Below are positions 31,279-42,327 of a stretch of 64,000 bases of DNA, piece after piece. The notes beneath the pieces were generated by a model. The model was given only the letters and a program-made list of their open reading frames with translations, searched no databases and was not told the DNA's origin. Made by a program: the position numbers and the translations under genes. This DNA comes from Porphyra umbilicalis. Taxonomy: Eukaryota > Rhodophyta > Bangiophyceae > Bangiales > Bangiaceae. The stretch spans positions 186,001 to 250,000 of the forward strand of contig KV918765.1 of assembly GCA_002049455.2 (NCBI GenBank). Reading direction: 5' to 3'. The stretch's first letter is position 1, and each line of letters begins with the position of its first letter.

Positions 31279-32686
31279 CTACTCGCTACCTACGGAGCCA
31301 CTCCTCTCTTCCCCGCTGTCACTCTCGCTCTCGGGTGGCGTCGCAGGTGCACCCGAGCAGACCTTGATGTGCTCCTCCAACCCCCCCCTCCCCGCTGGCG
31401 TCCTGGAACAATCGGAACACACCCAAAACACGTCGCACGGACACCCGGTCCACGTCTGGCCGCCGTGGTACACTTTGTCCGCACACCTGCGGCAGCGGTG
31501 GCGCTCACGGGCTGCTGCCCTGTCCGCCGCCTTGCGCTCCTTGCATATCTTCCTCTCTTCCTTGTCGGCGAGGTGGGCGGCCTTGGCCACCGCCTCCTTG
31601 GCGGCCTCATCCACCATCTTGCGGTGCTTGTCGAGGAGCAGGAATGGCGAGTGCACCACCCCCTTCTTCACCACCGCCCGACCGCTTTGTGTCCCCGCTC
31701 TGGACATGTCGACACGCTCTTGGGCGGCTTGGATGACCTGCGAGGCAGCGCTACGGGCCGCCTCCACCGTTGTCTCCCCTGTCTCGACCATCCCGAGGTT
31801 GGCGCACACGTTGGACTTCATCAGGTCTGCATTAAAAGGCCACACCCCCCGCCACCGAAAGGACCCCTGGATGACCGACCGGGTGAACGCTTGGCGCTCC
31901 GCCGCGTAGGTGGCGAGCAGAAGGGTGTCTCGCGAGCTCGTATTCGTCAGCAAGGCATCCATCACGGCCATCTCGTTGCGGCGCGTCTTGCCCGCCTGCA
32001 GCGCACCAAAAGGGGCCTCGTCCAGCGGCTGGGTGATGTGGGAGGTGTTGGGGGAAAGGAAGAAGAGGAAGATCTTGAGCGTCATGGCGTACTCGACAAT
32101 ATCCGCGCTGCGGTGGGCGGCCAGCTGGTCGCCGAAGAGCACGGCGTGCATCCCAGGGTTCCACGCGGAGCAGGGACATGTTGCCGCCCCGCTGTACGAC
32201 TCTGGTCTCGTGGCAGTTGATTACGGCAAAGTCGGGGAAGTGGTAGTGCGAAAGGAAGGCGCTCAGCTCATTGCAAAAGTCCACCACCCCATCATAAACC
32301 TGCAGTCCCGCCCGCTTGTCGGCAAGGGCCTTGCAGGCCCTTTTGAAGAGCTCTTGGCGGTGCCGCCGGACGAAGCGGGTGACCCATTGGTGGGACACCG
32401 TGACGTCCCACTTTCGCTTGATTAAGTCCCGTATCTGCTGTACGCTGAGCGCCACCTTGTTCACGCTGAACGCCTGCGTGATGGACACGAGGATGGTCTC
32501 CCTCTCGGGGTTTAGCTTCATCGCCCCGTGAGCTAGCGCACGCCAGCGGCGCTACCGGTAGTACGCCATGCTAACCAACGCGTACGACTGCCTGAGCTAC
32601 TCTGCCACGTGCGCCAACGTCTCCGGCACATGGTTGAACTGGCCCTTGACGTCCTCCACGAGGGCCACGACCGGCGCAGTCTTCAT
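31279..32686 (-). pseudogene. pogo/Tigger/CENP-B-type (DDE_1) transposase, broken
   Basis: Starts at MKTAPVVALVEDVKGQFNHV (32686). Two in-frame TAGs follow in the next 60 codons and a frame change occurs near 32160. Recognisable features: helix-turn-helix VSHQWVTRFVRRHRQELF; INCHETRVVQRGG, corresponding to the N-x-D-E-T strand but with His for the catalytic Asp; LFGDQLAAHRSADIV, matching the LDNHxxH strand; and SPNTSHITQPLDEAPFG, matching LPPHTTHLLQPLD. The C-terminus adds a Cys-rich segment (CRRCADKVYHGG ... CPCDVFWVCSDC) and an acidic tail. Family is clear; the copy is dead on at least three counts. No TA-flanked terminal repeats located. Confidence 0.8.
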
Positions 32687-32990
32687 TTTTGGGGTTGGGC
32701 GGGGGAGGGGGGGGGGATGGGGGGCGGGACGGGGACGGGCGCAGCCCAGCCGCGCGCCGGCCCGATTAATCGCAGGATCGCTCGATCCCGTGATCGAACG
32801 CCCGCTTGAAAGGCCCTTCGCAGGGCGCGCCGCCATGCTGCCGCCGCGACGGTGGCTGCTCGCCTACTCGCCGCTGCTCCCGCCGCCGCCGGCGCCGACG
32901 ACGGCCTGTCTCCTCCTCGCTATTTCCGCGGTCCCTCGCCCGTGGTTGCGTCGGCGGCTGCTGCCGCCGCCGCCCCCGCCGCGGTCAACC
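32687..32990. other. no gene; G-rich tract then GCC repeats
   Basis: G runs at 32698-32735 followed by GC-rich sequence leading to the copia LTR at 32991. Confidence 0.4.
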
Positions 32991-33408
32991 TGTTGGACTG
33001 TGATGCTCGTCGCCGACTCCACTGGCGGTTCGTGGATGGATGATGGTTGGTGACCCTTATGGTACCCCACATGGTACATTTGCAAGACGTGGTCAAGTTG
33101 CACACATTCGTGTTGGGTGATCTTGGGGCGTTACTTTTGGCATGTTTTGGATTTGATCTTCGCTTTGCTCTAGTGGCTTTTGATTTGGTGAGTGATTCGA
33201 TTTGGTGCGAGGCCGTGGGCGTCGGTGTGGGCGCGAGAGGAGCGAGCACTTGGGCCGGTGGGGACTATTCGAGAGGTGCTCTCGGTTGAAAGAGGCGGGC
33301 GAACCTTAGGACAACCAACAAAGAACGTTCGCACACACACACACAAGCTCAAGCCACTCAACCACTTCACCGTGGTCCCCCAATCCCTATCCCCACTGCG
33401 ATTCAACA
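32991..33408 (+). repeat. LTR of the copia A family (418 bp)
   Basis: TGTTGGACTGTGATGCTCG ... CGATTCAACA with TG...CA ends, matching 11259-11675 closely in the opposite orientation. It is followed by a primer-binding site but no coding region, so this is a 5' LTR cut off from its element. Confidence 0.9.
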
Positions 33409-33422
33409 GGTTATGGGCCCAG
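33409..33422 (+). promoter_or_regulatory. copia primer-binding site (initiator tRNA-Met anticodon region)
   Basis: GGTTATGGGCCCAG directly after the LTR. It is identical to the site of copia B although the LTRs are unrelated, so both families use the same primer. Confidence 0.85.
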
Positions 33423-33478
33423 AAAATTCCAGCTAAAGCTGGTTGGCTCTGCAAGAGGTCGCAGGTTCAAATCTCACC
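33423..33478 (+). other. tRNA-like fragment between copia and gypsy pieces
   Basis: CAGCTAAAGCTGGTTGGC resembles a tRNA D-arm and GAGGTCGCAGGTTCAAATC a variable loop plus T-arm. The anticodon stem is mostly absent and no acceptor stem pairs. It lies exactly at the joint of two unrelated retroelements. It cannot be a working tRNA. Confidence 0.35.
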
Positions 33479-33772
33479 TGAGGGCGAGAAGGGCTCGTCG
33501 GCGGTGAAAAGCTTCATCACCGTCGTATGTTTTCTCTCTGAGAGACGGTTCTTGGCGCACGCGGGGCATTGCTCCATATGCTTGTACACGTCAACGACCA
33601 TCGTAGGCAAGTACACATACCTACGACGGGTGTTATACATCTTTCTCGAGCCGGGATGCCCGGCTAGCACCGACTGGTGTTGGTGAGTTAGGAGGCGCTT
33701 CTTTAGCGCCTCTGGGATAACCACTTGGGTTTCCCGTCCGTACACCGAGCGACGGCAGAGTAGCCCGTTCTT
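33479..33772 (-). pseudogene. gypsy integrase, zinc-binding N-terminus only
   Basis: After a TAA at 33773-33775 the same frame continues: LLTHQHQSVLAGHPGSRKMY and a YKHMEQCPACAKNR segment, the H-x-H ... C-x2-C zinc module that begins gypsy integrase. Sequence is lost after FTADEPFS, before any catalytic residue. Confidence 0.85.
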
Positions 33773-34678
33773 TTATCGGAAGAAGAACGCTTGACGACTC
33801 CACGTGGGGTCGGGGGGCAAAAGAGCATCTAGCTCTTGAAGCCTGGCCTGGCAAAAGGCGTCCTCAGCCTGGCGCAGGATGATCTCTCGGGCCGTCAGGG
33901 CCCCCATAGGGGCCTCCTCCGGTGACGCTTCTTGTAAGACGTCACTGGCCCGGGTCTTGACAGCTAGGACGGGGATGTCCTCGTCCAGGGGCGAGGTGTC
34001 CAAACCCTCTGTAGGGAGACGCGATAGCGCGTCTGCCACCTTGTGATCCTTTCCTGGCTTATGCCGTATCTCATAATTGTACTCCGATAGTCGGAGTCGC
34101 CATCGGTTAATCCGAGCATTCGGACTCATACTAGTGAGAACCGATAACAAGGCGCGGTGATCACACCGCACCACAAATTCCGCACCTTCTAGGTAGGACC
34201 GTAAATAGGTCACGGCCCAGACGACGCCTAGCGCCTCGATCTCCGTGGCGAAATAGTTCTTCTCCGCAGGGAGAAGTGCACGGCTATAGTAGCCGATGGG
34301 GTGGTATTCCCCGTCGGACTGTTGTTGCTGCAGGCAACAACCCAGCTGTTCATAGCTGGCGTCGACATCGACGATAAAATGCCCGTGCCTCTTGGGCAGG
34401 GCTAGGATAGGGGCGTCTAAAAGACGTCCTCGGAGTATTTCAAAGGCGTTCGTCTCCTTCGCTGAGGGTGGAAGAAGCTTCTTAGGAAGCTTGGTGCTTG
34501 TGAGCGCCGTTAGTGGCTTCGATATCTTAGCGAAGTCTGCCACGAAGCGGCGGTACACGCCGCACATACCCAGAAAGCCCTTCATCTGGGTCTGGGTTTC
34601 CGGATAACGGAGACCCCGAAGCGCCCGGAGGTTTTTCTCCAGGACATGTACCCGTCCTGGTCGGATCACATGACCAAG
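33773..34678 (-). pseudogene. gypsy RNase H region of pol
   Basis: Follows RT in the same frame after a TAG (34679-34681, in EKVE*LGHVIRP where Y is expected). Contains the connection segment MKGFLGMCGVYRRFVADFAK and RNase H motifs VDVDASYEQLGCCL, YFATEIEALGVVWA, FVVRCDHRALLSVL and HKPGKDHKVADALSRL. The DAS, E and D motifs are kept. Ends at TAA 33773. Confidence 0.88.
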
Positions 34679-35293
34679 CTATTCCACTTTCTCCGGGGAG
34701 AAATGGCACTTAGACGCCTTCAAGGTGACCCCTGCCTTCCCGAGTAGGGTCAGCACCTCATCAAGGTGCTGTAAGTGTTCCTCGGGGGAACCCGAGAAAA
34801 CAATCACATCATCCAGATATACCAAACACATCTGCCACTTCACACCGGCCAGGATCATATCCATGGCGCGTTGGAAAGTCGTAGGGGCGTTGCACAACCC
34901 AAAGGGAAGGCGCACGCACTTCCATGCGACCGAGTGGCACGTGAAAGCCGTGAGGTGTTTGTCCTCCTCGGCTACTGGTATTTGCCAGTAACCCGCATTA
35001 CAATTCAGGGTGGAGAACACCCTGGCGTCCCCTAGGGAGTCAATGCACTCATTCATCCGTGGGATGGGGTACGCATCCTTGATAGTCATCAAGTTGACCT
35101 TTATGTATTCAATACAGAAGCGTACCGAACCATCAGGCTTCGGTACCATCACCACGGGGCTAGCCCATTCCCCGCTTGCGGGCTCAATAACGTCCATCGA
35201 GCGCATACGCTCGTCTTCCCCTTTCTCTCTCTCCCGGGCCATTGGCCCCGCCTTGTACGGGTGCTGTCTCACGGGGACAGCCCCAGGCTTCAG
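34679..35293 (-). pseudogene. gypsy reverse transcriptase
   Basis: Segment between two in-frame stops (TGA at 35294-35296, TAG at 34679). Motifs: IEPASGEWASPVVMVPKPDG; ARVFSTLNCNAGYWQIPVAE, where the first catalytic Asp (normally TLD) is replaced by Asn; LPFGLCNAPTTFQRAMD; and LVYLDDVIVFS, with both polymerase aspartates. The D-to-N change alone should abolish polymerisation. Confidence 0.88.
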
Positions 35294-36205
35294 TCAGATT
35301 CGGTGTTCCACACCTCGGATTAAGCCGAGCTTTCCCTCCCAAACGGAGGAATGCTTTTGGAGGAGGGCCTTTACGGGCCCCGACCACTCCGCCGGCACCG
35401 AAGAAACATCCACCTTCGGCAGAGGCGAACCCTCTACCCCCTTCGGGGGCGTAGCGAGCTCCTTGAGCTCGCTCTCCGAGACCTCGTACGTCGGCCCCTC
35501 GTGGGCGTCGATATACCCGATGGTCATATCGGTTGTTAGCCGCAACGGCGTAACGCCCAGGTGCAACACCTGGATGGTTATGGGCTCGTCTGCCATCATT
35601 ATGGCAGAGCCTTGGGCGACCTGTAGACCATGCTTGTGGTACAAAGGCGGTCGCCATCTCACGAGGCCATGCCCCGTGTACGTACTTCTTACGGGAACAT
35701 GGGCTATTGTCCCGGGCTGGACCCAGGTCTTCCGGGCTGGCTTCAGTTGAGCCGTTAGCCCCTCGGGGCAAGCACAGACCGCCGAAACGGAGGGATCGGG
35801 GCGTCCCCTAGGGGCTCGCCTCCTTTTGATCGGCACCTTGGTGCCGTCTTGGAGTTCCACATGTTGCTCCTGTGTTGCAATGTTTTTTGTCGCAACGTCG
35901 ATAAAGGAGGTGCCCAAAATAGCTGGGACACTCATATTGTTCACAACTCCAAAGGAGATGTAGGAGGTCTGACCTCCAAGGGTCACACCAAGACAGACAG
36001 CTCCAACAATGGGGAGCCAGCCCCCATTGACATCATGGAACATCTTTGCGAGATCACCCAGCGGTTGTAGCGGGGTGTCGACCGGCAATAGCCGCCGGTC
36101 TATTAGCGTTGGGCCACTACCCGTATCCAATATAGCCCGGGTAGTGAGATCAAATCCTGCCGTCAGGAATAACCGGACGGCTAGTTCGTAACTAGAGGAG
36201 GGCAT
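35294..36205 (-). pseudogene. gypsy protease and pol N-terminus
   Basis: 303 residues. RAILDTGSGPTLIDRRLLPV is the aspartic protease active site (DTG), with VPAILGTSFIDVA as the flap-distal ILG motif. The end, SVWEGKLGLIRGVEHRI, leads directly into RT (HRI*LKPGAVPVRQ) but for a TGA. It starts about 145 bp after the gag stop, in a separate ORF. The protease itself looks intact. Confidence 0.85.
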
Positions 36206-36349
36206 GAACGCGCAAGGCGTTCCCTTTTGGGGGTCTCCCTTGGGAGGCCCCCACTACTCGACTAGGCCGGTTTCTCCCGGCCCTACGAGATGACTTGCAT
36301 CTCCGGTCGACTCCATTCGTCTCCCGGACGGGTCGGGCAAACCCACCCG

Positions 36350-38464
36350 CTACTCGTTTCCCGAGGGGGAGTTGTCCACCTCGTCCTGCTCATCCTGCTC
36401 GGCCGCATCCCTCCCTGGGGAGGGTGAGTCGTCCGAAGACGACCACGGGGGACCATAATGTTCCCTCACCGCCTCGACCGGTTGTCCTTTACGGACCTCC
36501 TCCTCCGCCTTGCGGCGCTCTTCGCACCGCTCCAGACAGGCTTTGGTCAACAGAGCCTTTGTCCCCGCGTCAAGGCGGGGACACTCTGTAAAGAAAAGCC
36601 CCCGCATGTTACATGCGAGACAGTTATTTGTCCGGGGTCGCTCAGGACGACCCGCTTCTCCCCCCTTGGGGGAAGTCCGTGGGGAAGGCCCTCGAGGCCC
36701 TTCCCCCACCTTAGCGGAAGCCCATTGGGCCTGTCCGTGAGGGACCTCCTTCACCTTCGGGGGGCCCCATCGGGATGGACCTGCTTCACCAACCTTCGGG
36801 GGGTCCCTTCGGGGGGGATACACCTCCCCCACCTTAGGTGGGCCCCATCGAGAAGGACCGGGAGGAACTTTCCTCACCTGAGGTGAGGCTGTTACTGCCG
36901 TGGTTACGTATTTCCGCGGCGCTGGCCGAGCAGCGCGACGTACCCGACGGGCCTCGGCACGTCGGTCCTCTTCATCCTTTTGCTCCTGGAGGCGTCTACG
37001 ACAGACGTCCCCCTTCCGCTGGGCATATTGCACCAGCAGGTCCATTGGCATGTTTGGGGTATTATGTTCGCGCACATCGGCGGGATTCTCCCAACCAAGC
37101 CCCTGCATATAGCGACTTTTTATCTGTCCTTCCGTGTGAATGTAACCACACAGGCGACGTAACCCCCGTAGGCGGACGTAGTAATCATTCTCTGTTTCAT
37201 CCGCCCCTTGGGCGGCCCCATGGAACAGGGCATCGTGGTCGCTTAGCGACTGCTCATCCGCGTATTTGCGGAGGAGCCAGTTGATCAGTTCCAAGTAGGA
37301 GCTGACCTCTCCACTCCGCCCTCCTTGGAGGGACGGCATGATCGTATACAACTCCCGTTTGAGATCACCCTTAGTGAACTCGGGAAGGAGATACAGGGCT
37401 CGGCCCTCCAAGACGTCATTGTCGTCACCCGCTTTGACGAAGCGGCTGGGGAATTCGAAGACGCCAAAGGCGGGCGTCCCATCCCACTCTGCATCACGGC
37501 CAAAAGTGGCCGATACATCCTTACACAGACGGCCTAGGCCGTGCGCCATGGTCCGGTCGTACCGGATGTCGGTATTCGCCAAAGCATAAGTTGCGCAATC
37601 TAAGACTGCGGCATAGCGATCGTCCGCGGGGACGATCTTAGGGGGAGTTCGACGGTGGGTTTCCCCTTCTAGCTCGTGCCCCAGGGCACGGGTGACCGAT
37701 CGACGGGGCACATGGTGGCCCCCATCTCCCCCGGAGTACTCTCCGTCCGAGGAGGAGGAGCTCATGCGCCGACGTCGGCGCCGGGACCGTCTAGTGGTCC
37801 CGAGGGCTGTCTCTATAAGAGACGGTCGATCGTGTAACGGGCTAATCAAAGCGTCCAACGAATCCCGCAGGGCTGCCGATATGTCAGCCGCGTCTTGGGC
37901 CCCCGTTGGGGCCCGGTCACCACCTCCACGAGGAGGTGTTCGGGGTGGGTCGGCGGCTCTCGCCAGCCCGTCATATGGGCCCCATGGTAAACGGGGGACC
38001 GCTTGGTCCCGCGTACCAGGGGCTAGAGGAGGTGGAGGTGGGAATTCCCCTCCGGCTCCACCCTCCACACCTTGGAGGGGAGGAGGTGGGAATTCCCTTC
38101 CACCTACGCCCCCCGCACCTTCGGGGGGGAGAGACGGGAATACCCCTCCGTCTACACCCCCCGCTCCTTGGGGGTGGAGAGACGGGAATACCCCTCCGCC
38201 TGTGCCCCCCGCACCATGGGGGGGAAGAGACGGGAATACCCTTCCGTCTCCACCCCCGTCGCTCGGCGCGCCACGCTCCGGCGTGGCGGTGCCGGCTTGA
38301 CGCTCTCGCCGAGGAGGGATTCCTCCGGGGTCCTGAGACCCCGAGCCCTCGCTGGCTCCGTCACGGTCGCCCCGTGACGGGTTGCCGGCGCCCGGGGCGC
38401 CGGTCTCCGTCACCTCAGTGGTGTCCATGGCGGGAAGACTCCGTCCTCCTGCGGAAACAATCAA
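36350..38464 (-). CDS. gypsy Gag protein
   Basis: 704 residues, uninterrupted. The N-terminal third is disordered and has five repeats of a GVFPSLPPEGAGG type. A basic RRSRRRRRRMSSSSS cluster follows near residue 230. The middle (about 280-500) is helical and Gag-like (LYTIMPSLQGGRSGEVSSYL, RRLCGYIHTEGQIKSRYMQG). Then come proline repeats of the GPPKVGE type, a Cys-rich CLACNMRGLFFTECP that may be a degenerate knuckle, and an acidic end. Gag would form the particle. Being open while pol is dead, it could still be supplied in trans. It starts about 140 bp inside the likely 5' LTR edge. Confidence 0.75.
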   Translation of the reverse strand: MIVSAGGRSLPAMDTTEVTETGAPGAGNPSRGDRDGASEGSGSQDPGGIPPRRERQAGTATPERGAPSDGGGDGRVFPSLPPHGAGGTGGGVFPSLHPQGAGGVDGGVFPSLPPEGAGGVGGREFPPPPLQGVEGGAGGEFPPPPPLAPGTRDQAVPRLPWGPYDGLARAADPPRTPPRGGGDRAPTGAQDAADISAALRDSLDALISPLHDRPSLIETALGTTRRSRRRRRRMSSSSSDGEYSGGDGGHHVPRRSVTRALGHELEGETHRRTPPKIVPADDRYAAVLDCATYALANTDIRYDRTMAHGLGRLCKDVSATFGRDAEWDGTPAFGVFEFPSRFVKAGDDNDVLEGRALYLLPEFTKGDLKRELYTIMPSLQGGRSGEVSSYLELINWLLRKYADEQSLSDHDALFHGAAQGADETENDYYVRLRGLRRLCGYIHTEGQIKSRYMQGLGWENPADVREHNTPNMPMDLLVQYAQRKGDVCRRRLQEQKDEEDRRAEARRVRRAARPAPRKYVTTAVTASPQVRKVPPGPSRWGPPKVGEVYPPRRDPPKVGEAGPSRWGPPKVKEVPHGQAQWASAKVGEGPRGPSPRTSPKGGEAGRPERPRTNNCLACNMRGLFFTECPRLDAGTKALLTKACLERCEERRKAEEEVRKGQPVEAVREHYGPPWSSSDDSPSPGRDAAEQDEQDEVDNSPSGNE

Positions 38465-38582
38465 TCCTCAAAGACAATCTCAACAGAACAGTCACACCCA
38501 AGGGCAAGACAAAGCACAGCAGAAAAACCACCGTGAGAACTGACACAGGGTAGACCCGACTGATCAGGAAAGGCCAAACCCT

Positions 38583-38602
38583 GTTCCCCCGCTGATCCAC
38601 CA
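38583..38602 (-). promoter_or_regulatory. possible gypsy primer-binding site
   Basis: TGGTGGATCAGCGGGGGAAC on the - strand, two bases after an LTR end reading ...CCACTACA. The TGG start fits pairing to the CCA end of a tRNA. I cannot name the tRNA. Confidence 0.45.
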
Positions 38603-38604
38603 AA

Positions 38605-39417
38605 TGTAGTGGTTTCTGTTCGCAAAGCCGACGAGGCACTGCCCCGTCAGGGAACCCAGCACAGGATGCGGAGCGACACAAAGGAGAAAGAACACAAACG
38701 CCTGGATCACAGGGCGCGGAGCGCACCAGAACGCCGGAACTAACGCAAACGCAACGCTGCTTTATTCAAGTACGCACGATGACCCCAAAGCATACACTCA
38801 TATACCCTCAGAAACAAGACGCAGGACGTGCACAATCCCGACCCAGGAAGAAACGGTCGTAGGGGGGCCGGGGCCCAGCGGGCCACGGTCCCTGATGCGG
38901 GGTCCTGGTGGCCCCTGCCACGGATCAAGGGACCCCCTTCCACTGGAAGAGAGATATGGTCCCTGGATTTAAGTAAGCTTGGACTGAAATTGCCCAATAC
39001 ATCACTAGGGACTTATCCCCAGCTGTTCAAGTCTCCGATCGAAGTCCTCGTGGGATATCGACAGTGGCCGAGATCTAATCTCGGCCCCGGGCTTCTCCCC
39101 AGCCAAAGGAGCTTCCACAAGCTTCCAGGCCCCTCTAGGGGGCCCTGATTGAGGGGCCGCGTGGCCCCTCGTCCGCGTCAGGCCCTGCCCCCCGCTGCCT
39201 CTGGGAAAGGGGGATGTAAGCCTCGGCGGCGGCCCTAAGCGCCACCTGGCATGCGGCCCGAAGGGGCGCCGCACACCGTTCCCTCTAGGGGCATTGCGTG
39301 CGTGCTCGCGGCCCCTCCCCCGGCTCACACCGGGGAGATCGCGTCATCAGAGGAGAGGGGGTTTCCCCCACACCCCTGAGGGCGGCCGTCGAGGGGGCGG
39401 AATGGCCCTTCCCGACA
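38605..39417 (-). repeat. probable 5' LTR of the gypsy element (outer edge uncertain)
   Basis: The inner edge is given by ...CTACA next to the primer-binding site. The outer edge TGTCGGGAAGGG on the - strand is a guess based on TGT...ACA ends, because the partner LTR is missing. No coding content. Confidence 0.4.
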
Positions 39418-40113
39418 GTCCAGTCGAGGGGGTAAGTCATTGTTCTCTTGCGCCTGGGATGGGCGTCCAATGAGGCTTCCACGATGGTACTGGCTGGGCA
39501 CTCGCATAGTCCACGTCTCTCGCTGGCACTTGGCATTGCTTGTCAGCTTTGCTGATAGCGCGGCGATGCTCTTCGCTGTGGGCACGAACGCGGTGGCGCA
39601 GCCGGCGTGCGGGGGTGATTGGCTGTGCTTTTGGCCGAGGACGACCAGGCGGTGCGTGCCCTGGCTGTTGGCGCCAGGACACTTGTCGTGTGCGTCGACG
39701 ATTCGCGCCGTGGCTGAAGTCGCTAAAGTGCGAATGTGTTGAGCGTGGGAGGCCAGTCGGTCAATTTAGACTGCCTCGAGGGCAAGGCCCTCGTGCTTGT
39801 GCGCGTCCTGAGAGAAGCCCTGGCGGTCGTGGACGTCGGTCGCCAGGCGGCGCTAATCGTGGCTGTCGCGGCCCGGTTTGACTTGACGAAGACGTCGGCT
39901 CCAAAACAACGCTTGCCGTAGTGGGCGGCACTGTGGCGCGCGCGGTCAAGGTCGCCGGCTGAGGAGTTGGTTGTCGTTGCTGCCAGTGTCAAGGCCGTCG
40001 TGTTGGTGTGCCTAGGCGGTTGGTGCGACGTGGTCGTTTGCTCCGGCGGTATCTTCGTGGTCCTACATCTCTCGTTGCGGCGGCGCCCGTGGGCGCCCTA
40101 CAACCTACAAGAC
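39418..40113. other. upstream region of the four-exon unknown gene
   Basis: About 700 bp between the gypsy LTR and the first Met of the next gene. No ORF with a domain. It probably holds the promoter and leader, though no motif proves it. Confidence 0.3.
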
Positions 40114-41581
40114 ATGACGCGATGTCTGCTATGTGGTTTTGACTCGAAGGACAAAACGGGCCATGGTCAAGTCTCGTGCGACCTGCGTCATCTCCCGTGC
40201 CGCCGAACGTTGCCTGCAGGGAACCCATTCAAGCGGCACGCCACTAGCTGTTCCGACCTGGCATGTGTGTGCAAGAAGACGTGTCCTACATGCGACATCA
40301 CCGGCCACGACAACAGCACCTTGGCCGTCAACGGCATACACTTCCACTCAGGGGCAGGAGGTAGCATTCTACGCAAGGAGGGGGCGCCGCCGCTGTGCGG
40401 CGCGAACTTTGTCTGCCATGAGATCAAGGACCTACAGGCCAGTGGCTTTGTCAAAGCTGTCTTGACCAACTACCAGAAGAAGCTTGACGGCTCGACGCGT
40501 CTTGCCGGGGCGACGAAAGAGTTGGTCGGAAACACCTCTCGGTCTGGGCTGAACCCATCTGCCACCCTCGCTCGCATGGGCGAGATGGGGATAAAGGCCG
40601 CCACGCTGGACCCGTCGAACCGGGCGCACTTTGAGGAGTCATCTCGGCTGCTGTAGAACCCAGAAGTGTCGGCTGAGGATGCGGCATTGGGCGCATGCGG
40701 CGTGCTGGTCGGAAGTCCGGAAGAGCGTCCAGGGACTTCCGCAAGTGATAGCGTTGCTGGAAGCGACGGCACTGGCCAAGCCGCGGCAGCGGCACTTCGC
40801 GCTGCTCAAGGCGCTGCGGGAGCGGCGATGGGCGGCATCCCAGAGCCGGCAACCTTAGCTGCCGGTCGTCGTCTTGGCGGTCAAGGCGGCACGAGCGGCA
40901 CCTCCCTGACGAGCGCCCACATTCTTTTCGGGAGCAACAACAAGTCTATGCAGCAGTCTGGCTTGGACACCGCTCGACGCCTTTCCCTACTGCCTCCTGC
41001 ATCCATTCCTGGCGGTCCTCGCTCCGCTTCTCCGGCGACGAACGCTGGCAGCGGCTTCAGCTCCGGCGCGGCGGCGTCTGGCGCGGCAGATGTGGAGAGC
41101 ACGTTTGATTGGCCCCCTGGCGAGCGCCGCAAGTACGAAAGCGCCTTGGGCGTCTTTGAGATGCCCGAGCTCAGTGCCATGACGGCAGAGAAGCTGGTCT
41201 CTGCCGCGCACCAGGGCTCTCTCGGGGAGGCGATGGCTTCCAAGCTTCCGGACCTGAAGGCTGATTTTATTGATCAATTCCAGAACAACATGCTGCTGGG
41301 CGTCATGCTAACATGCGGTGTGGTGTCGCCGGCACGGTTTGCGGAGAAACTGTCCTCGAGTCGGAGCAAGAAGCCGTACTCTAACTTGCTTCTAATACTC
41401 GCGAACTGGATGATGAAGATCCGGTCGGAGGCCGTTGCGGCCGGGGCTGTAGCGGCGCAGAAAGCTGGGCGTCTGCGCAAGCGTCGTCGGTCTGTTGGCG
41501 GTCCCAGCAGGCCTGGAAGCGCTGGGGGTGACCGCGACGGCAGTATAGACAACAATGAAGAAGGAGATGGAGACGAAGAAG

Positions 41582-41726
41582 GTACTTTTGATGTTGACGA
41601 GATACCCGATGTTGCGTGACATGTTCCGGTTGGAGGCCAATGCGGCCGGGGCTCCATAGAACATGCACTGTTTTGGTTTTTCTGTTGCTTCTCACAACTG
41701 CGTCGCCCCTGTGTATCCACGACCAG
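41582..41726 (+). other. inferred intron 1 of the four-exon gene
   Basis: Donor GTACTT after GAAG; acceptor CCACGACCAG after a TTTTTCTGTTGCTTCTC tract. Phase 1 on both sides. Contains the TGA that ends the unspliced frame. Confidence 0.55.
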
Positions 41727-42148
41727 CTTTGTCTGTGAGAGTGGGTCCCGTGCTGACGGAGGTGGGACCGGTGCTCAAGGGCTTGCTTGTGGCCCATGTT
41801 GAGGAGCGTAAGGCGTCAGCCGCCGACATGATGGCCGTGCGCCGGGCACTAGTGGTAATACTAGCCAACATCGCGTAAAACAAGGACGTGACGGCCGCAA
41901 TCCGCGCTCTGACGGACTCAATGGCGTTGAGCGTGGAGAAGATGGCCACGACATCCGCCACTGTGGCCTACAACAATGCGCACGCCACGGGGGGGAAGGG
42001 GATCGGCCAGCAGCAACATGGCATCCACCAGGAGCAGCTCCAAGATCAGAAACGGGAGCAGCAGCAGGTCCAAGCTCGAACGCCGGGTGTTGCAAACACA
42101 CCACTGCTACCGCCTTTGGCAAAAGCACCGCGGGCCATTCCCATGCAG

Positions 42149-42327
42149 GTATGTGCTGCAAGTGACATATGCCGCCTTTCCCGTTTCGTTTACCTACATA
42201 TCAGCACTCTCTTTTGATCGAGGTACTGACGGACTCTCTTCGTCCTCTTTCTGGGTCACTCGTCTATTTGTTGCCTGGTCGCTTGCCACCTTGATTCTTG
42301 CTGCGTCTTGGTTGCCTCTATCTGCAG
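42149..42327 (+). other. inferred intron 2 of the four-exon gene
   Basis: Donor CAG|GTATGT and acceptor CTATCTGCAG, both near consensus; pyrimidine-rich; phase 0. Confidence 0.75.

Larger units (their letters stand above)
33479..39417 (-). mobile_element. Ty3/gypsy element, 3'-truncated in integrase
   Basis: In - strand order: probable 5' LTR (to 38605), leader, gag, then protease, reverse transcriptase, RNase H and the start of integrase. It stops at about 33479 where a tRNA-like fragment and a copia LTR begin. The rest of integrase and the 3' LTR are absent. Pol has three in-frame stops. The outer LTR edge (39417) is my estimate. Confidence 0.85.

Noticed and set aside
33423-33478. Functional tRNA gene
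   Set aside because: Only D-arm and T-arm-like words; the anticodon stem is mostly missing and no acceptor stem pairs.
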